From: Didymodactylos carnosus
Taxonomy: Eukaryota > Rotifera > Eurotatoria > Philodinida > Philodinidae
Direction: 5' to 3'
Assembly (NCBI GenBank): GCA_905250885.1
Contig: CAJNOQ010000006.1
Coordinates: 1-64,000, forward strand
DNA: 64,000 bases
The notes under the pieces were generated by a model. It was not told the origin of the DNA. It searched no databases and saw nothing but the letters and a program-made list of their open reading frames with translations. A program made the position numbers and the translations under genes. Shown here piece by piece: positions 47,634 to 60,660 of this stretch (its first letter is position 1; every line of letters starts with the position of its first letter).

Positions 47634-50600
47634 ATGTAATGATATGTACAAAAGTCAGATTTAGTAGAAAAAATATGCTTTTATTACCTTAAAAATACTT
47701 ATTGTTTTATAAGATATCTCCCTTTGATTGAATCAAGCTACAACCATTAGTTTTGCAAAAATCATGTATAGTCAAACATAAAAAGTTCACCAGTGATTCT
47801 GTATTTTTGCAAAAGAATGAAAGATCGCTTCTGAAGTCCAAAGTATTTTAGCGATAATTTTACAAATCAAATGAAAGTTTTCAACGTGTTCGAAAAAAAA
47901 TAGACTAGTTGATATGCGCTAAAATAATTTAATAAGCGTGTTAGACCGAGTTAGATACGGATGTATAAACCCGTTTCTGAAGATCGTATGCGAATAGTCG
48001 AACTCGTTGGTACTGTTGGTTGGTAAATGGTACTAAATCACATTCTAACACATTGGAATGCATTAAAATTGGTCAGATCAACGTGTTCCACCACGTTCGA
48101 GTTAGAATTCTTTCCAACTCTGTCACATTTTTTAAATGCGTCCGTGTTCAAACAACATCCAACGCCTTAAATTTATTATTCTGTAACAAAAGCGTTTAAA
48201 TTCATCAGGTATCTACTCACTTATTTTCTTAACTTCATTTAATTTTCAATTAGTTTTTTTTGGATGGATCTCTGTGTCCATCCGGCAAGATCTATTTCGC
48301 AGTGTATCTCAGTAGGAGAGTCTAGTATTGCAGCTAGTCTAGTAACTAGATTAGCTGCTTTCTATTAGTAGAGGATAACTTACAAGATTTTAAAGTTAAA
48401 ATATTCCCTAATGTACAAAGTACGACAGATTGAAGATGTACACATATTTCAAGCTTTCTACAATCTATTTTCAGCAAAGTTTTCATCATTTGTTTGTAAT
48501 GATGAAAACTTTGCTGAAAATAAATTCTGCGAGGAATCTGATGATCTTATCTAAAAGTACACGTCAAGTTTTAATAAGGTACGTGGTATATGATGTCTGT
48601 TAGGTTAGAGGTGGTTTCAACATATGTCAAGAATTTTGCTGGTCACTCATTGTTTTAATACTTTAGTTTTATGCATTTCTTCTAAACGTATTAGAACGAG
48701 CTCGAAATGTGCCAAATACTTGTGGCGCGTTTGAACTAGTTTGTACTTTAGATAGTTAGAAGGCATTCGACAGGAAAATTCAAATATAAGAAGACTCTAA
48801 CGTGTTAGTTTTATCCCTTTTTCTCCAACACGTTGGAAGGTGTAACAAATTTGTTTTCACCGTATTAGAATCTGTTATGTCATAAATTTTCTTTCGAACG
48901 TATTGGAAATGTCGTTCGGATGGTTCAATTACCTTATGGATAATGCTCAACTTGATTGAGAGAAAAGAAAGACAATTTTGAAGACTTAGCCTCTAGAAAA
49001 GATCGGTTCATAAGTTTTTAAGGTCTGAACTTATCTGTAACCTAAAATAGAGATTAAAACTCTTTTTCATGGTTCAAAAATATCCAGAATCAAATTTAAT
49101 CTTTTGATTTTGTAAAAGCTCATTCAACGTTTATTTGAATTTATGTTTGTTAATGATCGATTGTAATGATGTTTTATAATATTTGACAATATCCTTCATA
49201 TTTCTACGGTCCCGTTGAAGCCTAAAGTTCTATTTATACATATACTTCTGAACAGTGAAAGTGTTTCGACAATTTTGTTACTAAACGTGGATATATATGT
49301 ATATATATACACATTAATCTTCACAACAATTTGTTGAACAAAATATGAACACATATCATTACTAAAACGGATTTTTGCTTTCTATACGATTTAATTACCA
49401 TAAAAGGGCTACATATTATCGTGAAAGAAAAAAAACGAGATCAAATGAACTGTCAAGTGATTATTTTTTAAAGGATATAAATGTGCGATTGATTGAGTTC
49501 GTTCATTCTTCATTATTTAGTTATATAAACGGTATGGCGGCACGGATGTTGCTGCTATTCATTGTAAATGAGAGAATGAAACGTGAAATTTTATTTATAA
49601 ATGATGTATATACACTATATTACATTTAGTAGGTAAAGATTTATTAGTGAGCGATTTTTCCATTATAATCGAGAGAACAGTTGTAAAAATTGTAATAGGA
49701 GAGAGAATATCAGTCGAATCGATCAGACTATAGTGCATAACAAAAGATAACTAATTAATAAATTAAAAAGACAAATTACTCCAGCAGAACTGAGCGCTCA
49801 TTAAAATAGTATGATTTCTCTCTTTCACTGAATTTAAAAGTATTTTATTAGCGTTCTTTCCTTTGTAATTCTCTTCTGTGCTCTTCAAAAATACACTTAA
49901 TTAAAAACGTGAATTTAAAAAAGATTTTGAAAAATTCAATAAAGTTATGTAAAAAAGTCTGTAAAAGATCTGACTTTTCAATAGTTTTTTCTTTTTTCAA
50001 ACTAAAAATTTTGAGCCTCGGAAAAAAATATCATGTGGAAAGTGATGTTCCTTCGGTCATCATCATCATTGGGTTCATGCTAAATGAGAATAAGGATGGT
50101 TAGATCAGAGTTCAAATCTGATTCGATCGGTTTAATTTCAGGATACTTCCTTATTTACTTTCAATTTATAGGCAAAATTTATTGAAAAAAACTAAAGAAT
50201 ATTATTCTTGTCCTCGACGCAATGTTTACATTTCAAATAAAGTTAGCAGTCAATACCCTTTCATACTTCTAAAATATATCTCACTATCTGATCGTCTGAT
50301 CTCTCAGTTATCTATTTTTCAACAGATTTGTTTAAAGTTTCTCTCTATCATCAGGATTATGTCGTTAATAACACAAAATTTAAATGGACAGAATGTAAAT
50401 TTTCTCTCAATGACCAGTATTAATGTATCGACATCTGTGTCAGTTTGTAGAATGAAAGGAATTCACTTCCAATCCTAGTGTGATTACATAATCTGTATCA
50501 TATTACCTTCATAATATGTAAATCCAGACGGTCTCTTTGAGGTTATAACCACATGATCTACAGAAATTATCACACAAATGCCAAGTCATCGGTTCAACAA

Positions 50601-50689
50601 CTGACACTTGGAAGACTTTTACATCTTTTAGACGTCACGGCAACATTTAACGAGTCCAGTTGATGATAAATCAGTTATTTTCTGGAAAA
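47634..50689. other. Intergenic, one perfect hairpin
   Basis: 3 kb without a recognisable gene. It holds the hairpin at 48466-48522 and, near 48325-48350, the palindrome GCAGCTAGTCTAG/CTAGATTAGCTGC. The frames at 49375-49629 and 50182-50478 are unsupported. Confidence 0.4.
48466..48522. repeat. Perfect 25 bp hairpin, 7 nt loop
   Basis: 48466-48490 and 48498-48522 are exact inverses (TATTTTCAGCAAAG... continuing to CATCATT) around the loop TGTTTGT. Perfect pairing over 25 bp with a tiny loop is too precise for chance. It is shorter than most miRNA precursors and lacks the usual mismatches. Confidence 0.85.
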
Positions 50690-51025
50690 CCAGTTTTTCA
50701 AGACCTCTAAAAATAGCCAGAACCTTTCTTAATCACACATGATTGTAGCGCGCAAATTTCTGATTAAAATGAGATAACTCCTACCTCTACATGACCTTTC
50801 TTCGCAAAGTTATAGAATCTGCAAGGAAAACCCTAGATGTTCATTGTCAGCTCAAAGCTATAGAAATAACAAATTAATTTAGAGCTTCTCTTCTAAATTC
50901 TGTAACTTTGCAAACAAATGTCGTGTAGAGCTGGGACACGTCTTATTTTAATCAGAAATTTGCAGACCACAATCATACCTCATTAAGAAAAGGTTTTGGT
51001 TATTTTTTAGAGCTCTTGAAAAACC
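50690..51025. mobile_element. 336 bp foldback element
   Basis: Arms of about 145 bp. The left contains CAGTTTTTCAAGA, CTCTAAAAAT, CTTTCTTAAT, GCAAATTTCTGATTAAAAT, TCTACA-GAC and GCAAAGTTA-AGAAT; the right carries the inverse of each, ending with TCTTGAAAAACCGG. Similarity is roughly 80-85 per cent by eye, so older than the palindrome at 41 kb. No coding frame. Confidence 0.75.
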
Positions 51026-51053
51026 GGATCTTCAAGAGTCATGGGCACGAACG

Positions 51054-51200
51054 GCTTTAAAAAGATTTTTACACTGTGTTCACAGTTCTCAAAATAGGAT
51101 TTTTCATATGCACGCTTCTTCATATTTACACATCAATATGTAAATAGTAAAACAACCATAACCAAAATGATTCGCAGACAATGGCTACTATTACGAATTT
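51054..51200 (+). repeat. Dispersed repeat family Y, copy 2
   Basis: Same orientation and word order as 46508-46655, with several small indels. It sits just 3' of the foldback at 50690-51025, as copy 1 does not, so the two are separate units. Confidence 0.65.
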
Positions 51201-51750
51201 ACGTTTCATAAAGCTGATCGTTCTCTCCAAATCTGACCATAAATAGTCAACCGTTCTCTTTTTAGCCTTAATTGAGTTCTCTAAAAATTTCTTCTCTTTA
51301 GCATACATCAAATTAAAGCATGTTATAATGTTTTTCTAGTGAATTTTTATTGAACTGTGACCATTTTTTTCCTTGCTTCGAATGTGCTGTTTTGAGACAC
51401 ATATGTATTATTAATAATTTACCAAATATTCTTAAAAAAAATTTGTTACAAAAAAAATAAATCTGAGAAATCGAAACAGACAACGATTAAATGAAGACAA
51501 AAAACAAATGGAACAATTTTACCTATGTATATAGAAAAACTCAGTATGAAACAAAACATGTAAATTGGAAAAAGATCTTTTTACAGAAAACAAACAATAC
51601 AATCACTGTTACATAAGCAGCAGTCGTCAATTTTATTGGTACACACTCAAGATACCTCACCAAAACAATCCACACGACTTTATATCGTCCACCACTCGAC
51701 TAACACGTGGTTTTTTCAGCCGCATTGTTCGATTACACGATTAAATTCAA

Positions 51751-54700
51751 TCATTTACAAAAATATTGCTCCACTCGTCTTAAACATTTTCGACATCTCA
51801 CTTCACAACACCAATGGAATTGACATTCGCAGTCCTGTTCAACTGTCTTAATGACAACTTCATAGCCACGATCACAACATAGAACCGAACAACTGCCCGG
51901 TTCATTAACTGTTAAATTACATGGACGTCCCTGAGTTCCCAATGAGCCTAATCTTAAATTTTTCTCACAAAATGATGGTGATTGCTGAACGTAAACGAGA
52001 TCAGTGACATTAAATAACTTAACAAGACGTTTTCTTGGTTTTAAAACATTTAATTTTCGATTTAACCGTACTTGTGTGGCACTTTGATATTTTAAACGTA
52101 ATTCCGAGCCAATAACGCGAAAATCAGGTAATGTACGCCAACATACACGCAATGTACATGAACCAGAAACACCATGACATTTACATGTTAACTGAACATT
52201 ACGTTCAACAGCCTAGAATCAAATCAATATATATATATCTTAGCACTGCCAAAGAAATTTCTATAATACATGCAACATGATCGATCTAAATTCAGTTTTA
52301 ATATCCATTTAACGGTAATAGAGGATCTATAAACTTTCAGAAGCGATCAACACATAGTGTCTGTCGAATTTCATTCTGTTTCTATTTATGTACTAAATAA
52401 TTACATTTAATTGCCATACATTCTTTACACAGTTTTCTATTGCGTCTCTATGTTGAAAAAATTTTAATCTGTCTTGCATCGTTTCTACCGTTAATCTGAT
52501 TAGAAATATATTGTTAGTGAGAACGAAAACAAAATGATATACCGGTACATCTGTCTACATATATGTATTGCACTTTTTCATATCGTTCCTCACAATTGAT
52601 ACTCTATTATTTTCATGTACAACAATAGGTGTATATCCCATACAGGTTTAGATTAATTATATTGAAGATATCAAAACAGATAATCTATTTCAAATTACAT
52701 AATAGTAATAATCAATTGTTTGACAATCTGTTAGAAGTGAAAGATCTTATTGTTGCTGGCAACGAAGCGAAGACAGAACACGAACCCTACCCACCATAAC
52801 ACGATAAGATCTCCCCGACGCTAATACCTATTCCTTTTATGAATCAAAGTAGCGATAATAAAACAAAATTGTATTACCTGTCTTCCAGCTTCATTGTTAT
52901 GTAAATTGATCATTCGGACAATTTTTCGTCTGCTGGTTGATTCTTGTCCATCGACAAATGTTTCACTAACATTTCGTCCATATTTAATATCATGTGAACA
53001 ACCGCCCCATTCCCAACCGACAGCATCTGAATTTTCATTAGACGCATCTGTTGTTGATGTTTGTAATGCTGTTGTACCTTGTTTAATCGGTAACAATGGT
53101 ATTCGATGATGACGTTGCTGATTTGTCTGTGTTTGTTGTTGTTTATCACATCCACATTGACTTAATTCACCTTTCGCACATGCTTTACCAACAGCATGAA
53201 CAACAGCAGCAGACGTTAAAGCATAGATAAACGCTGTTTCAGGTGTTTCTAAAAAGAACAAAATCCATTGTTGAAATCAGATAGTGAACAATCGATCTAC
53301 TAGATAGCGTCCTCTTGTCTACGTTATAGGCTATTTATGTAATATACACTTGTATCCTTGAAGAGCGTGAGAGAGAGAAAACTAATTGTTATTAGGGGGC
53401 ATTTATTCTACTTGATTACGTTCGCAATCAAAATTAGCCTTAAATACATAGTGTTTACATTATTATTGTTATTGTTTTAAGCTCTTTTGTAAATAATAAT
53501 TATTGTCTGGAGCGCCCAAAAAAGAATACACATCAACGTGTGACACATTAATTAGTCTATACTTGAATAGTGCATACAAATACACAAAAGGTCATGGTCA
53601 CAAAAAGGGAATTTCTGCTTCATATGACAATAGTTGTGTACATATGTGTATATGTATGTGTGTCATCAAATAGACCGTATAATATATAGCTTGGAGCAAT
53701 TTGTTTTCTTTTTCTTCATTTTTTATGACAATAACTTTATTATTTTTACAAGTTATTGAGTATTACGTATTTCCTTTTCACTTTAAAGTATATCGTGTAC
53801 ATTTTGAAGTGTTGTTTCATCGTTATGATGAGAGTATGTATATTCATCCATACTGCGTGAGCTTTTTTGAACATTTGTCTCTGATGTTTTGACACTTAGT
53901 ATGCATGTTCTCATACTCATGACTTACTTCTTAAAACAATTTTTCCAAAAATATCTGAACTATTAAATATCGTACAATTCCAACGTTGATTACGAAATTG
54001 ATATTGACATTCATCAATGGCCATTGCCACTGCCGCACTAATAACACGCATCATTTTTGGATTTGTTTTACAGTACTGTTTTTGTTCATTGGATAAAAAT
54101 GGTATAGATGAACAAAATTGGGCTTGTTCAAATGATGGCTGTTGAGATGACCATAATTGAAATACTGGTAAACCCAATGACCTATGATAAACAGTAAATT
54201 AGCTTATCTATGATCCGTACTAAGATTAAACAAATCAATTTTCGAAGTCTATTGGGGTAGCTCTTTAAGTTTTTATTGATGTAAATCTTTCTTCATAAGT
54301 TCTTTTAACTTTTTATCAAGCTTTATTTAGAGACAAATTTTAACCGTAGTAAAGGATATAATTCTATATGCTTAACAATTACTGTGCTTTTGATGAATAA
54401 TAATTACAGGTGTCATACTATTTTACCCGAATCGATGATCATCTTTTTGCATCAGTTACACCGCAGAGATAATCAGACAAGATATAGACACAGTACAATG
54501 ATTATCTATTGTATCTTCAATAAAAGACTACATTTATGTATGTGAAATTTTATATATGACAGTGTATATAGATTAAAATAAACTAATTAACGTAAATTGG
54601 TTTCTATATTTTGTGATGTGTTCGGCTGAGAACGTCACCGTTATATAATTCAATAGAAAACAATACTCTAAAATAATGACAAGTTTACGCAAACTATGCA

Positions 54701-55077
54701 ATGTTCTCATAATGAAAAACAATCTGTCCATCAACCTTTTAGAGAGAGCTAATTGAGATATCTTTGTCTAACCTAAAACTTAGGAAAAGTGAAATGTACC
54801 ATGTAATGCTAACGTTTATATAACGTCTATGCGTTCTGTCTTGTGTAGTTGTCTGTAAACGATTAATTTTTCAAAAAATCTCAAAAAAAAGATCCTATCG
54901 AATGACGATTAGACTTCAAACACAATCACTTAAATTCCTCCTTCGTAAGTTAATTTAAAAGATTTTTTAACTATCCAATGTACTTTAAAAAACTTACCAC
55001 CAAAATGCGTCAGCTGCATATCTTGATAATAATATTAGACAAATAATAAACGATTGATTACTAAATTTTATTAACAT
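51751..55077 (-). CDS. Wnt family secreted ligand
   Basis: Four exons (55077-54998, 54181-53928, 53248-52878, 52212-51751) join in frame to 388 residues. Residues 1-25 (MLIKFSNQSFIICLILLSRY) are a signal peptide. Landmarks follow in family order: EQKQYCKTNP, AIDECQYQFRNQRWNC, FGKIVLRKTPETAFIYALTSAA, ACAKGELSQCGCD, WEWGGCSHDIKYG, FVDGQES, MINLHNNEAGRQ, TCKCHGVSGSC with the palmitoleoylated Ser, CWRTLPDF, DLVYVQQSPSFC, GSLGTQGRPCN, CCDRGY, CECQFHWCCEVRCRKC and terminal VEQYFCK. It is a secreted lipid-modified Frizzled ligand for axial patterning or cell fate. Between CGCD and WEWGGC lies an extra Gln/Thr-rich stretch of about 45 residues. Subfamily is unclear; resemblance to Wnt4, Wnt5, Wnt11 and Wnt16 is mixed. 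Introns of 665-816 bp are long for this window. Confidence 0.97.
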
Positions 55078-56070
55078 GTTTACACTATACAAACACGACA
55101 AATTCTTTTTAATACGATTGTTTAAATTAAAATATGTAGAGATATTGTCGATATCAATAAATATGAACTACGAAAAAAGAGAACAACAATAGACGGAAAG
55201 ATAGTGTGTGTAGTCGCTGGGACAAATTTGATGACAAACGACACGACCAGAGTGAAACGAAACTAATAATAACAATATTGTGAAGTATATTTCATGTATA
55301 TACTGTGTTCAGAAGAACTTTTGTACCCTCATACATACTGTATATACATACGTACACATCATCTTATCTTCAGACAGAAAAGCAAAAAAATTAAATATAT
55401 TTTCTTTTCTCTCTCGATCTCTCTCTTTTTTTCCTTCTCTCGTATGTATGAAAATGTGTTAACATTCGTTCATTGTAAAAATAGAAAGGTGTGCAAGAAA
55501 GAGAAATAGAAAGAGTTAATTACACCTATTTGTGTATTTATCGAGATGCGATGAATGTCAATTGGATTCGTGATATCTATTATTTTTGAACCATTCAAAA
55601 ATTTTAGTTTTAAAAAGAGAGAGAGAGAGAGAGAGAGAGAAGGCTGATATCATTAAAAGATCAGTTAAACATAGTTCAATCGATAAAGGAAATTGAATAA
55701 GTGCTTAACATCCGGGAGAACTATATATACACACAGAAAAAGTTTTTCTATTGCCTAAGTCTCCTCATTCGGAATAATATAGAGTATCATACAAATTTAG
55801 ATTTCCGCCATTAAAACGACATTATTATTTTTAAAGTGTAAATAATTCGATAAAAAAGTTCGATCACATTAGTTGTGCATCATCTAATAGCTAAAAATTA
55901 AAGAGCAATGGCTATTCGTTCTTATACTATGTCTATACTACTGCAATCATTTAGTTTATATACAAATAGATTTTTCTTTTAATCTCTAATCATTTTCGCA
56001 TCAGAGTGTTTAAACAGCTCAAAGAAAAATGTTTGTAGATGGTATATACCATTGGAAAAAAGCTGAAAAG
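55078..56070. promoter_or_regulatory. Upstream region of the Wnt gene
   Basis: About 1 kb 5' of the Wnt start, presumably with its promoter. It includes a GA dinucleotide tract at 55617-55640 and a CT-rich stretch at 55405-55440, which form a purine/pyrimidine asymmetry. No defined motif can be asserted. Confidence 0.4.
55617..55640. repeat. (GA)12 microsatellite
   Basis: Uninterrupted GA dinucleotides upstream of the Wnt gene. GA tracts can recruit GAGA-type factors in arthropods, but that link is untested here. Confidence 0.9.
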
Positions 56071-56824
56071 ATTCCCTAAAAATTGCAGCATGGATCCCGT
56101 ATACTAAAATTTCGATAAAAATAGTAGAATGATCCCGGATTTAGAAAAAAAATATTTTCGACAGAATTGATCCTGGAATAAACTAATTTTTATATTTATT
56201 GTGCAGCATTGATCGCGGAAAACTTTTCTCTTTCTCTTTAACAAGAGAATTGATCCCGGTTGACGTGTGATGCAAATGTAAAGATGGCGTTGAAACATAA
56301 ACAATAGCAATGTGTAGCGGCCACATCTTTTTTCATACTTTTTTCACTCACATCACTTTTGACTATTACTATCACTATTAAACAAACTATGGCTCAAAAT
56401 ACACGGTTATTAGTTTTTACGTGTGTAAACGAAACTCATTTATTAATTTTTTATCAAAACTCAACGTGTCCGCAAAAATCGAACTGAACAATTCATTGGT
56501 GGTGTATCAATTACATATAATTGTTTACAGTACTGAAAATATCCGCTATGCGAGTATCAATTGAATATAGTATATAGAAATCAGCGAAGAGCTTTGGAAA
56601 AGAAGATCTTATGTGACCACTACACACGTCAACCGGAATCAATTCTCTTGTTCGCAGAAAGAAAAAAGTTTTCCGGGATCAATTCTGCACAATAAATATA
56701 AAAATTAGTTTATTTCGGGATCAATTCTGTCGAAAATATTTTTTTTCTAAAATCCGGGATCATTTCTACTGTTTTTATCGAAATTTTAGTATACGGGATC
56801 CATTCTGCATTTTTTACGGGATCA
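56071..56824. mobile_element. 754 bp foldback with repeated GGGATCAATTCTG word
   Basis: Arms of about 200 bp (56071-56272 and 56624-56824) are inverted and about 90 per cent alike. Each holds four to five copies of CAGAATTGATCCCGG or its inverse at 40-55 bp spacing, with TTTATCGAAATTTTAGTATACG and AATAAATATAAAAATTAGTT between them. A further inverse of the inner arm end (GTGTAGCGGCCACAT) lies at 56309. The centre has no coding frame. No target duplication was resolved. Confidence 0.8.
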
Positions 56825-59800
56825 AAACAATTACCGTCCTATACCATTTGTTTCAGGATGAAAATCGTATGTAATTGTATCCAGACGTCTTTGTGTTTTA
56901 TCAGTCTTGCTACTTTTAATGAAAGAAATTTTTTACACGAAGAAGAAAGTTATAAAACGAGTTTCACTGATTGAGTATTGATTCTCATTTCTAACTCAAT
57001 ATTAGAGCAGTCAAAGTCGAATGGTTAAAAGGATTTAACGCGTATACAAGTTGTGTCTTGTTTTTTGTGTTTCTAGATGATGATAGACATTAGAGTATAG
57101 TCTACTTATTTGTTTTGATGATGCAAAATTCTATTTAATCCTTCACGATCACCTGTCCGTCATAGTATATGATATATATATATATGATCAAAATCATCAT
57201 CATGTCAGATTAAAGAGTTTTGTTTTAATCTATCGTCTCTACTTTTATGATCAATATTATGTGCACTTCACTCTGGTCAATGTACATCATTAATGTTGAT
57301 GAACATTAAAATCTATGACTATCTTAAATTAAGTTCGTCGTCATTATTGTAGAAGAACACCAGTTGTTATAAACATATCAAACACAGCATGTTTCTCTAC
57401 TCACTTTCTTGATATTCCACGCATCCTTTTATCTTCGTGATTTTTGTCACCAAAAAAAGACCTTCATAAATTATTCATTTATACCATGACAAATACAACA
57501 AAAAAAATCGGTGTCAAACTGTTCATAGTATAGGAGACACGAAAAGATGTGACGAGGATAGAGCTTAATTTATTCAAACTATTACATAAAACAAAACTTG
57601 TAGTGAGAGTAGTGACAGATCACCATTTCAACCTTGTCATCATGTTAGTTTTAACATCATGTTATATACTACATGTGCTGTTTAATATAACATTTGTCTT
57701 TTGATCTATTTATTTCAAAGATTTTTATGTTTAGTACTGTAAATATCAGAGTTATCCGAAGGCACCAAAAAAACACGGTTATCTTGTTTGCAATTTTACC
57801 ATCTAAATAAATATTTTAAATTCATTTTTTGTCACGTATAGCAAAGATGAACAGTCGTCGTTATCATACATTATTATGCAGAAAAGGAGTCAATGACAAA
57901 ATATTTGACCCTATAATATTTATTTTTTGACCACATTTAAACTCTCTCTCTCTCTATTGTCATGATAATTCATACATTTTCTATTCTAGTTCATAAATTA
58001 CCACATTCATCGATCTATAAGGTCTAATCTTTTAACAATAGGATATACTTAATATGTCACACAACACCTGCTATATGATCGATGCTCGATATGACACCTA
58101 TCCTATATGGTCATCTGTATATAGGTAAGAGGATTAAAGGTCTTTTGGTATGAATATACTAATTTTGGGTAACACGACAAGCAACTGACAATATTAAAAA
58201 GAAATGAAATTAGTCAACAAGTTTCAATTGTTATTGAGCTTTATTGAATGATTAGATTATCTATTCTATATATATTTTGATTGATAGAAAATAAAGATAA
58301 ATATCGTGTAAAAAAGAATTTTTAAAATTGGATCAACAAAATCATTGACAAAATCGACATATTTCCAGTTAGTCACTCATTTTGGGGTTTTAGTTGTTAT
58401 AATTGATCGAAATGGTTCCTCCCCCATGGAAAAAACATGGTGGTGGATAACTTATCGATCAAATAGTATTACATATACTTAACTATATTAAAAAAAAGAA
58501 AACGGGGTACGCAAATCATGAGACGTCTCTTTATCATCACAATTGAAATAGATGTTTTCTAGGACGATTAATGAAAAGTTTATGCTCCGTGCTGATAATT
58601 TCGACCAAAAAAAACGTTCGGCTTTACAATGAACTTCAGATTTTTAGTGATGTATCAGTGACTTAATTAAATACCAAAAACTCATACTGGATAAAAATTG
58701 CTGTAATAAGTCTTGTGTAGGAGTCAAGCTTTATATGCATTTTAATGATGTTGATGCAAGAATAGATTATGTATCAGCATCTATTTTAAATTTTATGCAA
58801 AATATCATAGTATTAATAATGTTCAACAGGGTATTGCAAAACGCTGATATATAGTGATGGTATAGTACACAGAAAATAGTAAGATAACTAGAGCAACAGA
58901 AGAACTGTGCATATCTTTCAGTTGCCTCATCCTTACCTTAGCATAATAACGGAGAAATTACACACTCCTGGAACAATTTCAGACACTTCTTTAGATTATC
59001 TTACGAAGATCGTGTAAGATATTACTTTTTAAAGATCTTAATCAAGATTTGATGCTTCACCCATTTGTGTTGCTCTTATGCATCTCTATAAATAACACTG
59101 GAAAAGTCTGTTCAGTTGCCAGTTTTGATAATGTGGGATAGCAGATTTAAACGAGCAGTAGGACATGTAGAAGAAGGTTATCAACACATAGACAAGAGAG
59201 TCAAAATGTGTTAGTAAATCATTAATAGACAAGATGATTCTTCATAAGATCTTAACAGACTCTCATTCGATCTTAAAGCGATTTTCGAGCCAGAAACCTG
59301 TATCCTGATAAGATCTTATCAGATATTAAAATTTTTGGATCTAACAGAACAGCTTACCGGATGAATTATGTTCGGAGCTTCATATCGCATACGGAAAATA
59401 CGTCGATCCTGAAATGGTAAGAAATTTGCGACGAATCCTTTATGAATTTCTATGAAAAACGTGAATCATTAAGTGTTTCTTGGAACTCCACAGAGATTTA
59501 TTTTTCGGAAAGTCTCGGCATCTTTTACTGCTACATTTCAAAGGGCTACCATCTGAAAGACTGTTAACCTGTTAATTCCAGATTATATTGGTGAAGCGTC
59601 GGTTTTTTGTAATTAATATTTGTTGAATGTTTTTCTAACATATGCATGACTTCTATAGGTGATACAGGAACAATGTTTCGTATTATTGAATATACAAAGA
59701 ATGAAGGCTGTGGGACATCAGTAACTAAATAATACTAAAACACATCAACACCGGAGTCAACAAAAAAAAGGAAGAAATGACTACTCTAAATGGGTAAATC

Positions 59801-60219
59801 GGATCAATATCACTAATTGTTATGAGTTTTATGTCTGATTATTAAGGAATTCTTTCGCTTTATTGTAGTTTATGATACTGTAAAATGCTTGTTGCTGACT
59901 ATAAATTCACTAAAATATTCACATTTCGATGTTAATTATAGAATAAGCTATATTTGTGCTAGAAATATACGAAGGAATAATATAGCAAGTGATTGATTAT
60001 GTGATTTTCTTTAATATAGGTTTAGTGTTTTATTCACAGTTTCATACTATTCCCTTTCTTCTAAAAAGAATCTTTATTCATCAAGATTGCGTCCTAAACT
60101 ACTATTAATAGGAATATCATCACACCGTCTGGTGTTCTACTGTAAGAGAAATGCTATATGGATGACTTTAGAAAACTATAACCATAAATAACTTTATACG
60201 ATAATACAGATCTTTCTTC
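56825..60219. other. 3.4 kb gene-free stretch
   Basis: AT-rich. An AT tract (57170-57185), a small palindrome at 58430-58445 (CCCCCATGG/CCATGTT) and several AAGATCTTA words (58990-59340) are all that stand out. No gene or RNA recognised. Confidence 0.4.
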
Positions 60220-60660
60220 ATGGCTAAAGACAACCGCATGATGGCGCAATTTCATAAAGAAAGCTATAAACTTTATGGAAGAAAGAAAAAAATTTCTTTT
60301 CTTACTCTCGCAAACAAAAATTCTCTTATTAATAAAATCATATTCTCGTTTAAATTAAAATTCTCTCCAAAAACACATGGCGCCAGAGAGCTGAAAAATT
60401 TCAAAGTCCAAAATACATTTTTCTTTCACTTGTGGTGCTTATGTATCGAATCTGCACCTTTCTGTGAGAGAAAAATGTGTATTGATCCATCTTCAATGTC
60501 GGGAAAATATCCTATCTTTCCCAGAACTTTTCTAGCTTTCATAGTTCTTTACATCATGACGGCTGGTCAAAAACGCGCATCCACAAAAGCCAATAGCGAT
60601 TCTAATTGGGATTTAAATGATGTTTTGTACTTCTTAAGTGGAACCACAATAAAGCGCTAG
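60220..60660 (+). CDS. Open frame of 146 codons, unrecognised, doubtful
   Basis: The frame starts MAKDNRMMAQFHKESYKLYG and ends SGTTIKR. It is basic, with one hydrophobic stretch (FPRTFLAFIVLYIMTAG) and no family resemblance I can name. About 130 bp downstream is TCTGGCAACTCTG (60780-60792), the inverse of hAT-like CAGAGTTGCCAG ends, so this may be the remains of a transposon rather than a gene. No splice sites or start context decide it. Confidence 0.25.
   Translation: MAKDNRMMAQFHKESYKLYGRKKKISFLTLANKNSLINKIIFSFKLKFSPKTHGARELKNFKVQNTFFFHLWCLCIESAPFCERKMCIDPSSMSGKYPIFPRTFLAFIVLYIMTAGQKRASTKANSDSNWDLNDVLYFLSGTTIKR

Noticed and set aside
48466-48522. microRNA precursor
   Set aside because: Stem too short and too perfect, with no bulges; without small-RNA data the call is unsupported.
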